Below are positions 7,787 through 16,191 of a stretch of DNA of 64,000 nucleotides, one piece after another. Source of the stretch: an uncultured Pelagibacteraceae bacterium (GTDB taxonomy: Bacteria > Pseudomonadota > Alphaproteobacteria > Pelagibacterales > Pelagibacteraceae); the NCBI GenBank assembly GCA_902625825.1, contig CACOCL010000002.1:1-64000 (forward strand), written 5' to 3'. The notes under the pieces were generated by a model. That model was not told the DNA's origin. It worked only from the letters and a program-made list of their open reading frames with translations, and did no database searches. The stretch's first letter is position 1. The number at the start of each line of letters is the position of its first letter. The translations under genes were made by a program, and so were the position numbers.

Positions 7787-8176
7787 TTAATAATTAGTGT
7801 ACTCTTTAATTTCTTTGATTGCTGAACCTGTGTGATTGTTAATCTCTAATTTAATTTTTGCACGATCATCATTCAAAAAATGGACATCTCTTGAAAGTTT
7901 AACAAATTTTTCCCCAAAATCTTTATCTTTTTCACATTGTCTTTTGTCATCTTCAATAACCCAAAGTTTAGCATTTATTTCTTTTAGTGATTGATAAAGA
8001 TCATTGAGTTTGTCATCAGACTTTATATTTTTTTCTAATTGATTTTTGAGAATAGAGTGTTCGTTGTTGATAAATTTTAACTTTTCAGAATCTTTTATTT
8101 TTTCCTGTTTAATCTCTAAAATTGAAATTTTGTCTAAAAGTTCTCCAATTGAAACTTCTACTATAATTTTATTCAT
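7787..8176 (-). CDS. DUF6165-like protein of unknown function
   Basis: 129-residue cytoplasmic protein. The N-terminus EVSIGELLDKISILEIKQEKI matches what is known of the DUF6165 family in marine and sugar-related gene clusters; the rest is strongly helical and charged, probably coiled coil. It is divergent from a family 9 glycosyltransferase 32 bp away, and its stop codon abuts the ATG of the M24 gene. No catalytic motif is apparent and no function is claimed. Confidence 0.75.
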   Translation of the reverse strand: MNKIIVEVSIGELLDKISILEIKQEKIKDSEKLKFINNEHSILKNQLEKNIKSDDKLNDLYQSLKEINAKLWVIEDDKRQCEKDKDFGEKFVKLSRDVHFLNDDRAKIKLEINNHTGSAIKEIKEYTNY

Positions 8177-8208
8177 AAAATCTAATACTGTGCTATCTTG
8201 TTATAAAT

Positions 8209-9153
8209 ATGTCTAATATTTTAATAATTAAACATGGTTCATTAGGAGATATAGCTCAAGCGAGTGGTGCAATTCAAGATATATCTGAAAATCATAAAGG
8301 TGATCAGATTTATCTTTTGACAACAAAACCTTATTTAGATTTATTTAAAAAAAATCCCTTTATTCATGAGGTAATTTTAGACAAAAGGCTCCCAAAATAT
8401 AATTTAATTTATTTATATTTTTTAATGAGAGGCTTAAAAAAACATAACTTCTCAAAAGTTTTTGATCTTCAAAATTCCTCTAGAACTAATTTTTATAAAA
8501 ATATTCTTTTTCCAAAAGCTGATAAAGTGAACTGGTCCAGTTCGATTACAACTTTACCGAAAGATACAAATAAAGAGGAGTTTGATAAATTGTCTGTTTT
8601 AGAAAGGTTTGATTATCAGTTAAAAAAATCTGGTTTAACTACAAACAATACTTTAAGACCTAATTTTAGTTGGGCAGAATCGGATATAAGCCAAATCAAA
8701 AAACATTTTGAGTTGAACAAATTTATTTTACTATTTCCTTTTTGTTCACCTCATTTAACTTTAAAGAAGTGGCCTTATTACAATAAATTAATAGATCTTA
8801 TTTCTAATAAATATATTGATGAATATAAAATTGTTACTGCTCCAGGACCTTCTGAAATAAATGACGCAAAAGAAATAAATGCCATTACTTTATTGGATAA
8901 TGGTAGAGCGCTAGATATTTCACAATTAACTTCATTAATTAAGGATAGCTCTTTTATTGTTGCTAATGATACAGGCCCAGCACATATCGCAGCACATGTG
9001 GGAGCTAAAGGTCTTACTTTGTTTGGAAAACACACAACAGCTTATAAAGTTAATATTGAGAGAGAAAATTTCAAAGCAATAGAGGTAACTGATCTTAACA
9101 ATCTTAGTGCTGAAAAGGTTTTTGAGAGATTAAATAATATTTTAGCTAAATAA
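8209..9153 (+). CDS. Glycosyltransferase family 9 (heptosyltransferase-like)
   Basis: 314 residues, GT-B fold. The N-terminus ILIIKHGSLGDIAQASGAI is the heptosyltransferase motif; FPFCSPHLTLKKWPYY and VANDTGPAHIAAHVGAKGL (about 251-269) form the nucleotide-sugar site of ADP-heptose:LPS heptosyltransferases. It probably adds a sugar to lipopolysaccharide core or a similar glycan. Its end overlaps a convergent family 4 glycosyltransferase by 8 bp, forming a small surface-glycan pair. The exact sugar is not determinable. Confidence 0.87.
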   Translation: MSNILIIKHGSLGDIAQASGAIQDISENHKGDQIYLLTTKPYLDLFKKNPFIHEVILDKRLPKYNLIYLYFLMRGLKKHNFSKVFDLQNSSRTNFYKNILFPKADKVNWSSSITTLPKDTNKEEFDKLSVLERFDYQLKKSGLTTNNTLRPNFSWAESDISQIKKHFELNKFILLFPFCSPHLTLKKWPYYNKLIDLISNKYIDEYKIVTAPGPSEINDAKEINAITLLDNGRALDISQLTSLIKDSSFIVANDTGPAHIAAHVGAKGLTLFGKHTTAYKVNIERENFKAIEVTDLNNLSAEKVFERLNNILAK

Positions 9154-10228
9154 GAATTTTTTTATATTCTTCTACCACTCTATCCCATTGGAATTTAGAT
9201 ACATAATTTTTAGCATTTTTTCCAAATTCAAGATATCTTTTATTTTCAATCATAAAATTTAATGATGAATAAATATCATCTAAATTATTTCCATCACAAA
9301 TTAGCCCAGTTTTATTATGATCGATAGCATCTGATGCACCACCATCTTTTCCTCCAAGTGAAGCTACTCCAAATTGCGCAGCTTCTACGTAAGCAATTCC
9401 AAACCCTTCAACAGATGATTTATGAATTATAGACGGCATTACAAAAATATCTGACTTTGATAATAAAGAATTTTTTAATTCATTACTTATATCTTTAAAA
9501 AACATTACTTGTGAATTTAGATCGAGTTCCTTCACTAAGTTTTTAATATTTTCTTCTTCATCACCATAACCAATACAAATATAAACAATATTTGGAAAAA
9601 TTTGTTTTAAATTTCTAAGAGACATAATTACTTTTTCGTGATTTTTTCTTTTATCAAATCTTGAAACTGTTATTAATCTTGGCGACTTTAATTTAAGTAA
9701 GCTTTCAACTTTCTCTAAAGATTTTTTATTTAAGTCTTGGGCTTGATCAACTCCAGGATTGATAACAATAACTTTGTCTTTATTAACTCCACTATCTATA
9801 GCTAAATTTTTAGTAAACTCGGAATTAGCAATTACTCTTTCAACATTATTTAAAACTTTAATAACTCTTTTATTAAGTGCGCTTCCTTTCCGGTGATTAA
9901 TTTCTTTCCCGTGGATTAAGCAATATTTTTTTTTATCTGTTTTTATTAATTCTAAACTTTTCCAGTGATCAGCTATTACGCCTTTTACCTTATTTTCTAT
10001 TAAAAATTGATTAATTAATTGGGCTTTTCTAATCTTTCTAAGAAATTTAATCCCACCAACTCTTTCAATTGAAAAATTTTCTTTCTCATCAAATTCTTTG
10101 TGATTTTCTTGATAATCAGCAAAAACTTTTATCATAAAGTTTTTAGACATCTCTCTTGAAAGTCCACACATTAAACTTTGCATACCACCTAATTCTGGTG
10201 GAAAAGCTCTAGTAACAATTAAATACAT
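9146..10228 (-). CDS. Glycosyltransferase family 4
   Basis: 360-residue GT-B glycosyltransferase. It begins with RAFPPELGGMQSLMCGLSREM (about 7-27), the acceptor-side glycine-rich motif. The donor-binding domain contains SRFDKRKNHEKVI and the EX7E motif EGFGIAYVE. It transfers a sugar from an NDP- or lipid-linked donor to an envelope glycan; specificity is unknown. Its start overlaps the stop of the upstream redoxin gene by one base, so the two are likely co-transcribed. Confidence 0.88.
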   Translation of the reverse strand: MYLIVTRAFPPELGGMQSLMCGLSREMSKNFMIKVFADYQENHKEFDEKENFSIERVGGIKFLRKIRKAQLINQFLIENKVKGVIADHWKSLELIKTDKKKYCLIHGKEINHRKGSALNKRVIKVLNNVERVIANSEFTKNLAIDSGVNKDKVIVINPGVDQAQDLNKKSLEKVESLLKLKSPRLITVSRFDKRKNHEKVIMSLRNLKQIFPNIVYICIGYGDEEENIKNLVKELDLNSQVMFFKDISNELKNSLLSKSDIFVMPSIIHKSSVEGFGIAYVEAAQFGVASLGGKDGGASDAIDHNKTGLICDGNNLDDIYSSLNFMIENKRYLEFGKNAKNYVSKFQWDRVVEEYKKILI

Positions 10229-10782
10229 TAATTATTTTTCCACTTGATACTACATCCAGCACTCGGTGTTTGGTTATCAGGCCCTTTTCCAGTTTCACTA
10301 ATCTGTTTCATTGCATTAAATAAGTCGCTTTTTCCATCTCTTATTGGTATTAAATTCTTTAATTCTCTTAATCTCCCTCTGTATTGAAGCTCTAAATTTT
10401 TGTTATAGCCGAAAAAATCAGGTGTGCAAACTGCATCGTAAGTTTTAGCAATTTCTTGTGTCTCATCTACCAAATATGGAAAACCAAAATTATTTTTTTT
10501 TGAAAACTCTATCATATTGTCAAATGAATCTTCTGGGTAATTTTCTGCATCATTTGCACAAATAGCAACTGAATTAATTCCAATTTTTTTTAGTTCATTG
10601 CAATCTTCTACAATATCTTTAGTAACAGCTTTAACATATGGACAATGATTACAAATAAACATTATCAACGTTCCGTTTTTACCCCTTACATCGTCAAGAG
10701 AAATTATTCTGTTTTCAGTTGATTTAAGCTTGAAGTCATGAGCCTTTTGGCCGAAATCACATATTGGAGTTTGTATTGGCAT
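10228..10782 (-). CDS. Thioredoxin-like redoxin (AhpC/TSA-related)
   Basis: 184-residue thioredoxin-fold protein with the redox motif Cys44-Asn-His-Cys47 in FICNHCPYVKAV. The sequence has the extended form of this family, with a peroxiredoxin-like N-terminal strand and a C-terminal PDNQTPSAGCSIKWK tail carrying another cysteine. There is no signal peptide, so it is probably cytoplasmic. It likely acts as a thiol-disulfide reductase or peroxidase-like protein; the substrate is unknown. Divergent from the carbonic-anhydrase-like gene, 20 bp away. Confidence 0.85.
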   Translation of the reverse strand: MPIQTPICDFGQKAHDFKLKSTENRIISLDDVRGKNGTLIMFICNHCPYVKAVTKDIVEDCNELKKIGINSVAICANDAENYPEDSFDNMIEFSKKNNFGFPYLVDETQEIAKTYDAVCTPDFFGYNKNLELQYRGRLRELKNLIPIRDGKSDLFNAMKQISETGKGPDNQTPSAGCSIKWKNN

Positions 10783-10802
10783 AATGTAATAATATATAAA
10801 TT

Positions 10803-11315
10803 ATGTTTTACGATTTAAAAGATAAAAAACCAAAAAACTCTGGTGAAAATTGGGTAGCTCCTAATGCTGTTGTTATAGGCGATGTTACACTAGAAAAAAA
10901 TACAAGTATCTGGTTCAACGCAACGTTGAGAGGAGATATAGAAAATATTCATATTGGTGAAGGTTCGAATATACAGGATGGAAGTGTATTACATACAGAT
11001 CCAGGCTGTCCTTTAAAGGTTGGAAAAGACGTAACAGTTGGACATTTAGTTATGCTGCATGGATGCACGATAGGGGACAATAGTTTAATTGGAATTGGTG
11101 CAGTGATTCTTAATAACGCTAAAATTGGAAAAAATTGCATCATTGGTGCCAAAGCTTTAATCACTGAAAATAAAGTAATACCAGATAATTCACTTGTCAT
11201 AGGTTCACCAGGTAAAGTGGTAAGAGAGGTTACTGAAGAGGAAAAAAAGGCAGTTTGGGAAAACACCAAACATTACCAGGATAATTGGAAGAAGTATTCT
11301 GAATCTATATTCTAA
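10803..11315 (+). CDS. Gamma-carbonic-anhydrase-like hexapeptide protein (YrdA family)
   Basis: 170-residue left-handed beta-helix trimer-forming protein. The three predicted metal-ligand histidines are His64 (VLHTDPG), His81 (VGHLVM) and His86 (LHGC), the pattern of gamma-class carbonic anhydrases. Hexapeptide turns are visible throughout residues 20-135 and a helical tail follows. Many YrdA proteins have no proven carbonic anhydrase activity, so the enzymatic role is uncertain. It is followed after 3 bp by a secreted serine-hydrolase-like gene. Confidence 0.88.
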   Translation: MFYDLKDKKPKNSGENWVAPNAVVIGDVTLEKNTSIWFNATLRGDIENIHIGEGSNIQDGSVLHTDPGCPLKVGKDVTVGHLVMLHGCTIGDNSLIGIGAVILNNAKIGKNCIIGAKALITENKVIPDNSLVIGSPGKVVREVTEEEKKAVWENTKHYQDNWKKYSESIF

Positions 11316-11318
11316 AAG

Positions 11319-12467
11319 ATGAAAAAAATAATTTTAATCTTTTTATTTAATTTACTTATTTTTACAAATTCTTATGCCAAACACCAATATGAGGAATATA
11401 GTTTTGATGCTTTTTGGAAATATGAAATAAAAGGGTCTAATAATTATTATAAATTCAGATCAGATTTAATTGAAGACAAAGATGTAAAAAAAGAGTTAAA
11501 AAATAAAAAGAAAACACGTTTAGCTAGCTATTTATTATTTGAAGATAATAAAATTAAAATAGATGAACATGACCTTCCATTTTATATTAAAAGCAACAAA
11601 GGTTTGCTTCCATCACATTCGATGGGTAAAAGTTTGGTATCATATGTAACAGGTTATGCAATATGTGAAGGTTATATAAATAATATCAATGTCAAATTAG
11701 ATGACTGGTCTACTGTAAAAGGCACACTTTATGAGGGGCAAAAACTTATTGATTTACTCAATATGACTGCAGGTGATCAAAAATTTATTGGTGAGAGAAA
11801 TTTTAACTCAGATAACAAAATAAAAGATCTCAAATTTTTTAATGTTAATGTTTTTCCTATCATAGAAGTAATGGAGTCAGATACTTTGCAGAATACGAAA
11901 AAATCAAGTCCAATTTATAATTATAATGCTTTGGCTACAAACACTATAATGAATTATACAATTTTCAAAGTAGGTGATGATTATCAGAAATTATTAAATA
12001 AAGTTTTTAAAGAAGATGCAAAAATTAAAAATAGTGTTTTTTTTAGTAAAACTATAAGAAAATCACATTCTGATAAAGAAAAAGGGGAGTATGGAAGATA
12101 TTCTTTTTATGCTGATAGATATGATTATTTAAGAATTGCAAAATCAATTATGGATCATTGGAATAATGATACTTGCGTAGGAAAATATTTGAAAACTATT
12201 TATGAAAAAAGAGTAAATAAAAGTAAAAGAAGTTATGATGGTGATAGATCTGGTCAGTTTGATGTAGCGATGTATACAAAAAAATATGGTGGTCAATTCC
12301 ATTTTGATATAATTGGACTATCTAAAAGAAAAATTTTAGGAATGAGTGGTTTTGGTGGACAAAATATCATTATTGATTTTGAAAAAGAAAGAATAATCGT
12401 AGTTAATTCAAGAGATAGACATTATAACTGGAAAAAGATAGTTCTTAAAAAATTAAAGCAAAAATAA
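11319..12467 (+). CDS. Exported serine hydrolase, beta-lactamase/penicillin-binding-like
   Basis: 382 residues with an N-terminal signal peptide (about 1-20, cleavage after SYA). Ser101-Met-Gly-Lys104 in PSHSMGKSLVSYV forms the SxxK active site of class C beta-lactamases and related esterases/peptidases; DLLNMTAGDQ and YNYNALATN supply the following family blocks, the latter a Y-x-N-like motif. SGFGGQNIIIDF near the C-terminus matches the final strand. Located in the periplasm or outer membrane; the substrate may be peptidoglycan, an ester or an amide. The family is confident, the activity is not. Confidence 0.78.
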   Translation: MKKIILIFLFNLLIFTNSYAKHQYEEYSFDAFWKYEIKGSNNYYKFRSDLIEDKDVKKELKNKKKTRLASYLLFEDNKIKIDEHDLPFYIKSNKGLLPSHSMGKSLVSYVTGYAICEGYINNINVKLDDWSTVKGTLYEGQKLIDLLNMTAGDQKFIGERNFNSDNKIKDLKFFNVNVFPIIEVMESDTLQNTKKSSPIYNYNALATNTIMNYTIFKVGDDYQKLLNKVFKEDAKIKNSVFFSKTIRKSHSDKEKGEYGRYSFYADRYDYLRIAKSIMDHWNNDTCVGKYLKTIYEKRVNKSKRSYDGDRSGQFDVAMYTKKYGGQFHFDIIGLSKRKILGMSGFGGQNIIIDFEKERIIVVNSRDRHYNWKKIVLKKLKQK

Positions 12468-12480
12468 AAAAAATTTTAAG

Positions 12481-13293
12481 ATGACTTTAACCAATAATCT
12501 CAAATCGATTGCTGAATCTTATAATACAGATAAATTAGGACATGGTTATATCGAAATATATGAAAAGTATTTTGAAAGTATAAGAGATAAAAATTTAAAA
12601 ATACTTGAAATAGGTATTGCAGATGGAAAATCTTTGTTGATGTGGTCAGATTATTTTAAAAATTCTATTATAATTGGCATTGATATACATAAAATAGACA
12701 TTAAAGAAAAAAAATTAGACAGACCCAATATTAAAGTTCATTGTGGATCACAAAGCGACGACAAATTTATTAGTGAAATTGTTAAAGAACATGGAAACTT
12801 TGACATCATAATTGATGATGGTAGCCATTTAAGAAAAGATGTTATCAAAAGTTTTCACTTGCTTTTCCCCCATCTAAATAATGATGGTTTATACGTGGTT
12901 GAAGATATGCAAACTAGTTACAATCATTTTTTTGGAGGAAATCCGTTTGATTTGAAATATTCAAACTCTCATATGAATTTTTTTAAGCATTTAACCGATA
13001 GACTTAATTATCAAGAAATAGCAAATCCTTTTTATATTTCTAATAAATATGATGCCAAAATTATAAATGTTTCTTTTTATCACAACCTTGTTTTTGTAAG
13101 AAAGGGTGTAAATGATAGATTAAGCAAGGAAGTTATTAATCACTCTTATGAAGATATGAAATTTAATGAAAAATCTTCACGAACTGGAAACTCATTTAAG
13201 TATTATCTAAAATATAAAGTCTTTTATAAAATCTATACATCTATCTTTATGATAATTACTTATATAAAAAAGTTGTTACTATTAAGGTTTTAA
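12481..13293 (+). CDS. Class I SAM-dependent methyltransferase (MycE/cephalosporin-hydroxylase-like)
   Basis: 270 residues. The glycine motif ILEIGIADGKSLLMW and the acidic post-strand IIGIDIH bind AdoMet; DIIIDDGSHLRKDVIKSF and LYVVEDMQTSY are typical of the MycE-type O-methyltransferase group found with glycan or natural-product genes. The C-terminal 30 residues are hydrophobic and may associate with the membrane. It follows the serine hydrolase by 13 bp. The substrate, perhaps a sugar, is unknown. Confidence 0.8.
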   Translation: MTLTNNLKSIAESYNTDKLGHGYIEIYEKYFESIRDKNLKILEIGIADGKSLLMWSDYFKNSIIIGIDIHKIDIKEKKLDRPNIKVHCGSQSDDKFISEIVKEHGNFDIIIDDGSHLRKDVIKSFHLLFPHLNNDGLYVVEDMQTSYNHFFGGNPFDLKYSNSHMNFFKHLTDRLNYQEIANPFYISNKYDAKIINVSFYHNLVFVRKGVNDRLSKEVINHSYEDMKFNEKSSRTGNSFKYYLKYKVFYKIYTSIFMIITYIKKLLLLRF

Positions 13294-13349
13294 GGTTCAA
13301 ACAGTAAATTTAAGCTGTATTAATTTTTATAAGAGTATAGAATTTTGTT

Positions 13350-14714
13350 CTGAAAAAATTTTTAATTGATAAAACTGGAAGAAGAAAGTTTTTAAAGACT
13401 TCTTTATCAGGGCTTGCCTTTATGGCATTACCTAGTATTTCTTTTTCACAATCCAATCCTGACGTTGTTGTTATTGGTGCTGGATCATCTGGATTAGCTG
13501 CTACAGCTGAATTAATGAGGAGAAAAATATCTGTTCTTTGTATCGAGAGCATGAATAGAATTGGTGGGAGATGTTACACTGACACATCATCTTTCAATGG
13601 CTTACCAGCAGATCATGGTGCTCATTGGCTTCATGCTAAAAAAGGCAATGAACTTTATAAATTTGGTAGAGAAAATAAAGATAGATTTAAAATTTATAAC
13701 GAACCTTCCACATCAGTTGTTTATGATGGAAAAAATAAAGTAAGCGGAAGTACCTTTTGGAGTGTGTATAAGAAAATAAAAGAAATTTATGGAGAAGGTG
13801 GCATAGATGAGCCACTCATGAATAAAATCCCTGAAAATTTAAAAAAAAATCCATGGTTTGATACTGCTCACGCAGCGATAAATGCAAGAGACTTTAACAA
13901 TCTTTCCATAGCCGATGACAGTCTAAATTATGAGGACAATTATTGGGAAAGTGGAAATGCACTTTGTAGAGAGGGGTATGGAACATTGTTAGCATATTAT
14001 AGAAAAGATGTTCCCGTTAAATTAAATACAATTGTAAGCGAAATAAAATGGGGTGGGACAGGAGTACAAATTGAAACTAATAAAGGAACTATAAAAGCTA
14101 AAGCGTGTATTGTAACTACATCTGTTGGTGTTTTAAGAGCAGAAAAAATAAAATTTTCACCAAAATTACCTCTAAGAAAATATGAAGCTTTTGAGGGAAT
14201 TACAATGGGACCATCTAATCGAGTGATAATAGAATTAAAGAAGAAATTTGTAAGTAAATTTAAAAAAGATACCAATTTTTATTCCAAAATTAATAGTAAC
14301 GGTGCTAAATCACCAGAGGGGATTGGTTATGGTTTACTTAAAATGGGTGGAACAAATTTATGTCTTTTTGCTCTGAATGGAGAATTTTCAAGAGGTTTAG
14401 AAAATGAAGGTAGTGAGGCAATGATAGATTTTGTCATCAATCAACTTAAATCAAATTTTGGCTCAAAGTTTTATGATAAATATTTTGTTAAAGCTATAGC
14501 CACAGGGTGGAATAAAAATCCATTTACTTTAGGCGCTTACTCCGGCGCGATACCAGGTAAAGCAAATTTAAGACCTAGATTGAAAAGATCTGTAGGAGAC
14601 AGAATTTTCTTTGCTGGTGAAGCTACAGCTAGTGCCTATGGAACTGTTCATGGTGCTAATAGAAGTGGAATAAGGGCTGCTACTGATGTTTTTATTTCAG
14701 ATGCATTAGACTAG
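13350..14714 (+). CDS. Tat-exported flavin monoamine-oxidase-family protein (non-ATG start proposed)
   Basis: FAD-dependent amine oxidase fold. VVVIGAGSSGLAATAELM is the dinucleotide-binding motif, NRIGGRCYTD and DHGAHWLH are family blocks, and the C-terminal FAD segment GDRIFFAGEATASAYGTVHG is intact. The first ATG (13422) would start inside a signal peptide. The frame upstream, open back to a TAG at 13338-13340, encodes TGRRKFLKTSLSGLAFMALP, a twin-arginine signal. A CTG at 13350 (giving a KKFLIDKTGRRKFLK start) is the best candidate start, giving 454 residues; no ATG, GTG or TTG is in frame. The oxidised amine is unknown; the enzyme would act in the periplasm. Confidence 0.82.
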   Translation: MKKFLIDKTGRRKFLKTSLSGLAFMALPSISFSQSNPDVVVIGAGSSGLAATAELMRRKISVLCIESMNRIGGRCYTDTSSFNGLPADHGAHWLHAKKGNELYKFGRENKDRFKIYNEPSTSVVYDGKNKVSGSTFWSVYKKIKEIYGEGGIDEPLMNKIPENLKKNPWFDTAHAAINARDFNNLSIADDSLNYEDNYWESGNALCREGYGTLLAYYRKDVPVKLNTIVSEIKWGGTGVQIETNKGTIKAKACIVTTSVGVLRAEKIKFSPKLPLRKYEAFEGITMGPSNRVIIELKKKFVSKFKKDTNFYSKINSNGAKSPEGIGYGLLKMGGTNLCLFALNGEFSRGLENEGSEAMIDFVINQLKSNFGSKFYDKYFVKAIATGWNKNPFTLGAYSGAIPGKANLRPRLKRSVGDRIFFAGEATASAYGTVHGANRSGIRAATDVFISDALD

Positions 14715-15310
14715 GGGACTAACCAATCATTCTTATTAGTTTCTAAATCAAATTTTGCTCTTCGATGTCCTTTAGCTGCAAGATAAAGCCATTCGATAGA
14801 CTTAATTTTACATTTTATAACTGTAAAATTTTTATAGCCTTCTTCACTTTGCTCCATCGTATAATCAAAATCCTCTAATTTAGATATCATTCCAGATGTT
14901 GGATTTTCTGATGTAGTTCCAGGAGGACTATCAGTTAAATAGCACCTTCTACTTATATGTTGAGTTTTTTTCCAAGATTCATCTGTGGTAGAATTTTGAT
15001 TATTAACTTCACATTCTACTTTTGCTCTCAATTGTATTTTTTCCTCTTTATCATAAAAAACTAAAGATGCATTTTTGTTTTTTTTGAGAATATTTACCTT
15101 TGGAGATCTAAAATCAGTATGAAATTGTAATAGATTATTTTTTCGATCTGATTTTCTTAAAACAACAATTCTACCTTCAACTTCATCTTGATGAGCACAG
15201 ATAAAAACAGGAATTCTAAAAGGTGAAGCCCTGTTAGTAACCGCATCATCTAACATTGACCAATACTTATTCTGAATTTCATCTAAATTTTCATAGTATG
15301 CTGGCTGCAT
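14711..15310 (-). CDS. Pyridoxamine-phosphate-oxidase-like FMN-binding protein
   Basis: 199-residue split-barrel flavoprotein. FRIPVFICAHQDEVEGRIVVLR and LQFHTDFRSPKVNIL match the PNPOx-like fold with its FMN phosphate-binding residues; IEWLYLAAKGHRRAKFD closes the domain. It lacks clear hallmarks of a genuine PdxH, so it may be a general flavin oxidoreductase. It converges on the amine oxidase gene with a 4-bp overlap and lies 3 bp downstream of the dehydrogenase gene on the same strand, probably co-transcribed. Confidence 0.82.
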   Translation of the reverse strand: MQPAYYENLDEIQNKYWSMLDDAVTNRASPFRIPVFICAHQDEVEGRIVVLRKSDRKNNLLQFHTDFRSPKVNILKKNKNASLVFYDKEEKIQLRAKVECEVNNQNSTTDESWKKTQHISRRCYLTDSPPGTTSENPTSGMISKLEDFDYTMEQSEEGYKNFTVIKCKIKSIEWLYLAAKGHRRAKFDLETNKNDWLVP

Positions 15311-15313
15311 ACA

Positions 15314-16183
15314 CTACTTTCTAAATCTTTTAATTAAACTTGATGTATCCCATCTATTTCCACCCAAACTTTGAACTTCTCCATAAAATTTATCAACTAA
15401 CTCTGTAACAGGTAATAATGAACCATTATTTTTAGCTTCATCCATTGCTATTTTTAAATCTTTTCTCATCCAATCAACCGCAAAACCAAAATCAAATTTA
15501 TCATCAATCATTGTTTTATATCTATTTTCCATTTGCCAAGATTGAGCAGCACCTTTGGAAATAACCTCAATTACATCTTCCATGTTTAATCCAGCCTTCA
15601 TTCCAAAATTAATTCCTTCAGATAATCCTTGAACTAAACCTGCAATACAAATTTGATTAACCATTTTTGCTAATTGTCCACAACCAGCTTTACCAAGTAG
15701 TTTCATCTTTTTACTGTAGCAATCAATTTTATCTTTTGCTTTATCAAAGTCAGCCTGATCACCACCAATCATTACTGTTAGTGCACCATTTTCTGCACCA
15801 GCTTGTCCACCAGATACTGGAGCATCTAATGCACCAAATCCATTTTTCTTTGCATGCTCATATATTTCTCTAGCAATTGTTGCTGATGCTGTGGTGTTGT
15901 CAATATAGATTGAACCTTTTTTAATAGTTTTAAATGCACCATTGTCACCAAATGTTACTTCTCTTAAATCATTATCATTTCCAACACATGTAAAGACATA
16001 CTCTGCATCTTTTGCAGCCTCAGCAGGAGTTTCTACCATTTTACCTTTGTATTCTTTTATCCATTTTTCTGCTTTTGATTTTGTTCTGTTAAAAACAGTT
16101 ACATTGTGTCCACCTTTTGATATATAACCAGCCATTGGATAACCCATGACACCAAGACCTATGAAAGCAACATTACAACTCAT
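15314..16183 (-). CDS. Beta-hydroxyacid dehydrogenase (3-hydroxyisobutyrate dehydrogenase-like)
   Basis: 289 residues. The N-terminal Rossmann motif is GLGVMGYPMAGYI, followed by NRTKSK, whose Arg-Thr-Lys side chains suggest NADP(H). Substrate-binding APVSGGQAGAENG and the catalytic-lysine segment GQLAKMVNQ (about residue 168) are present. The family includes 3-hydroxyisobutyrate, tartronate-semialdehyde and glyoxylate/succinic-semialdehyde reductases; the sequence alone does not choose among them. Its start codon is only 8 bp from that of the divergent MFS gene. Confidence 0.88.
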   Translation of the reverse strand: MSCNVAFIGLGVMGYPMAGYISKGGHNVTVFNRTKSKAEKWIKEYKGKMVETPAEAAKDAEYVFTCVGNDNDLREVTFGDNGAFKTIKKGSIYIDNTTASATIAREIYEHAKKNGFGALDAPVSGGQAGAENGALTVMIGGDQADFDKAKDKIDCYSKKMKLLGKAGCGQLAKMVNQICIAGLVQGLSEGINFGMKAGLNMEDVIEVISKGAAQSWQMENRYKTMIDDKFDFGFAVDWMRKDLKIAMDEAKNNGSLLPVTELVDKFYGEVQSLGGNRWDTSSLIKRFRK

Positions 16184-16191
16184 AATTTTTT

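Noticed and set aside
13422-14714. ATG at 13422 as the start of the amine oxidase
   Set aside because: It would cut off the twin-arginine segment RRKFLK encoded immediately upstream in the same frame.
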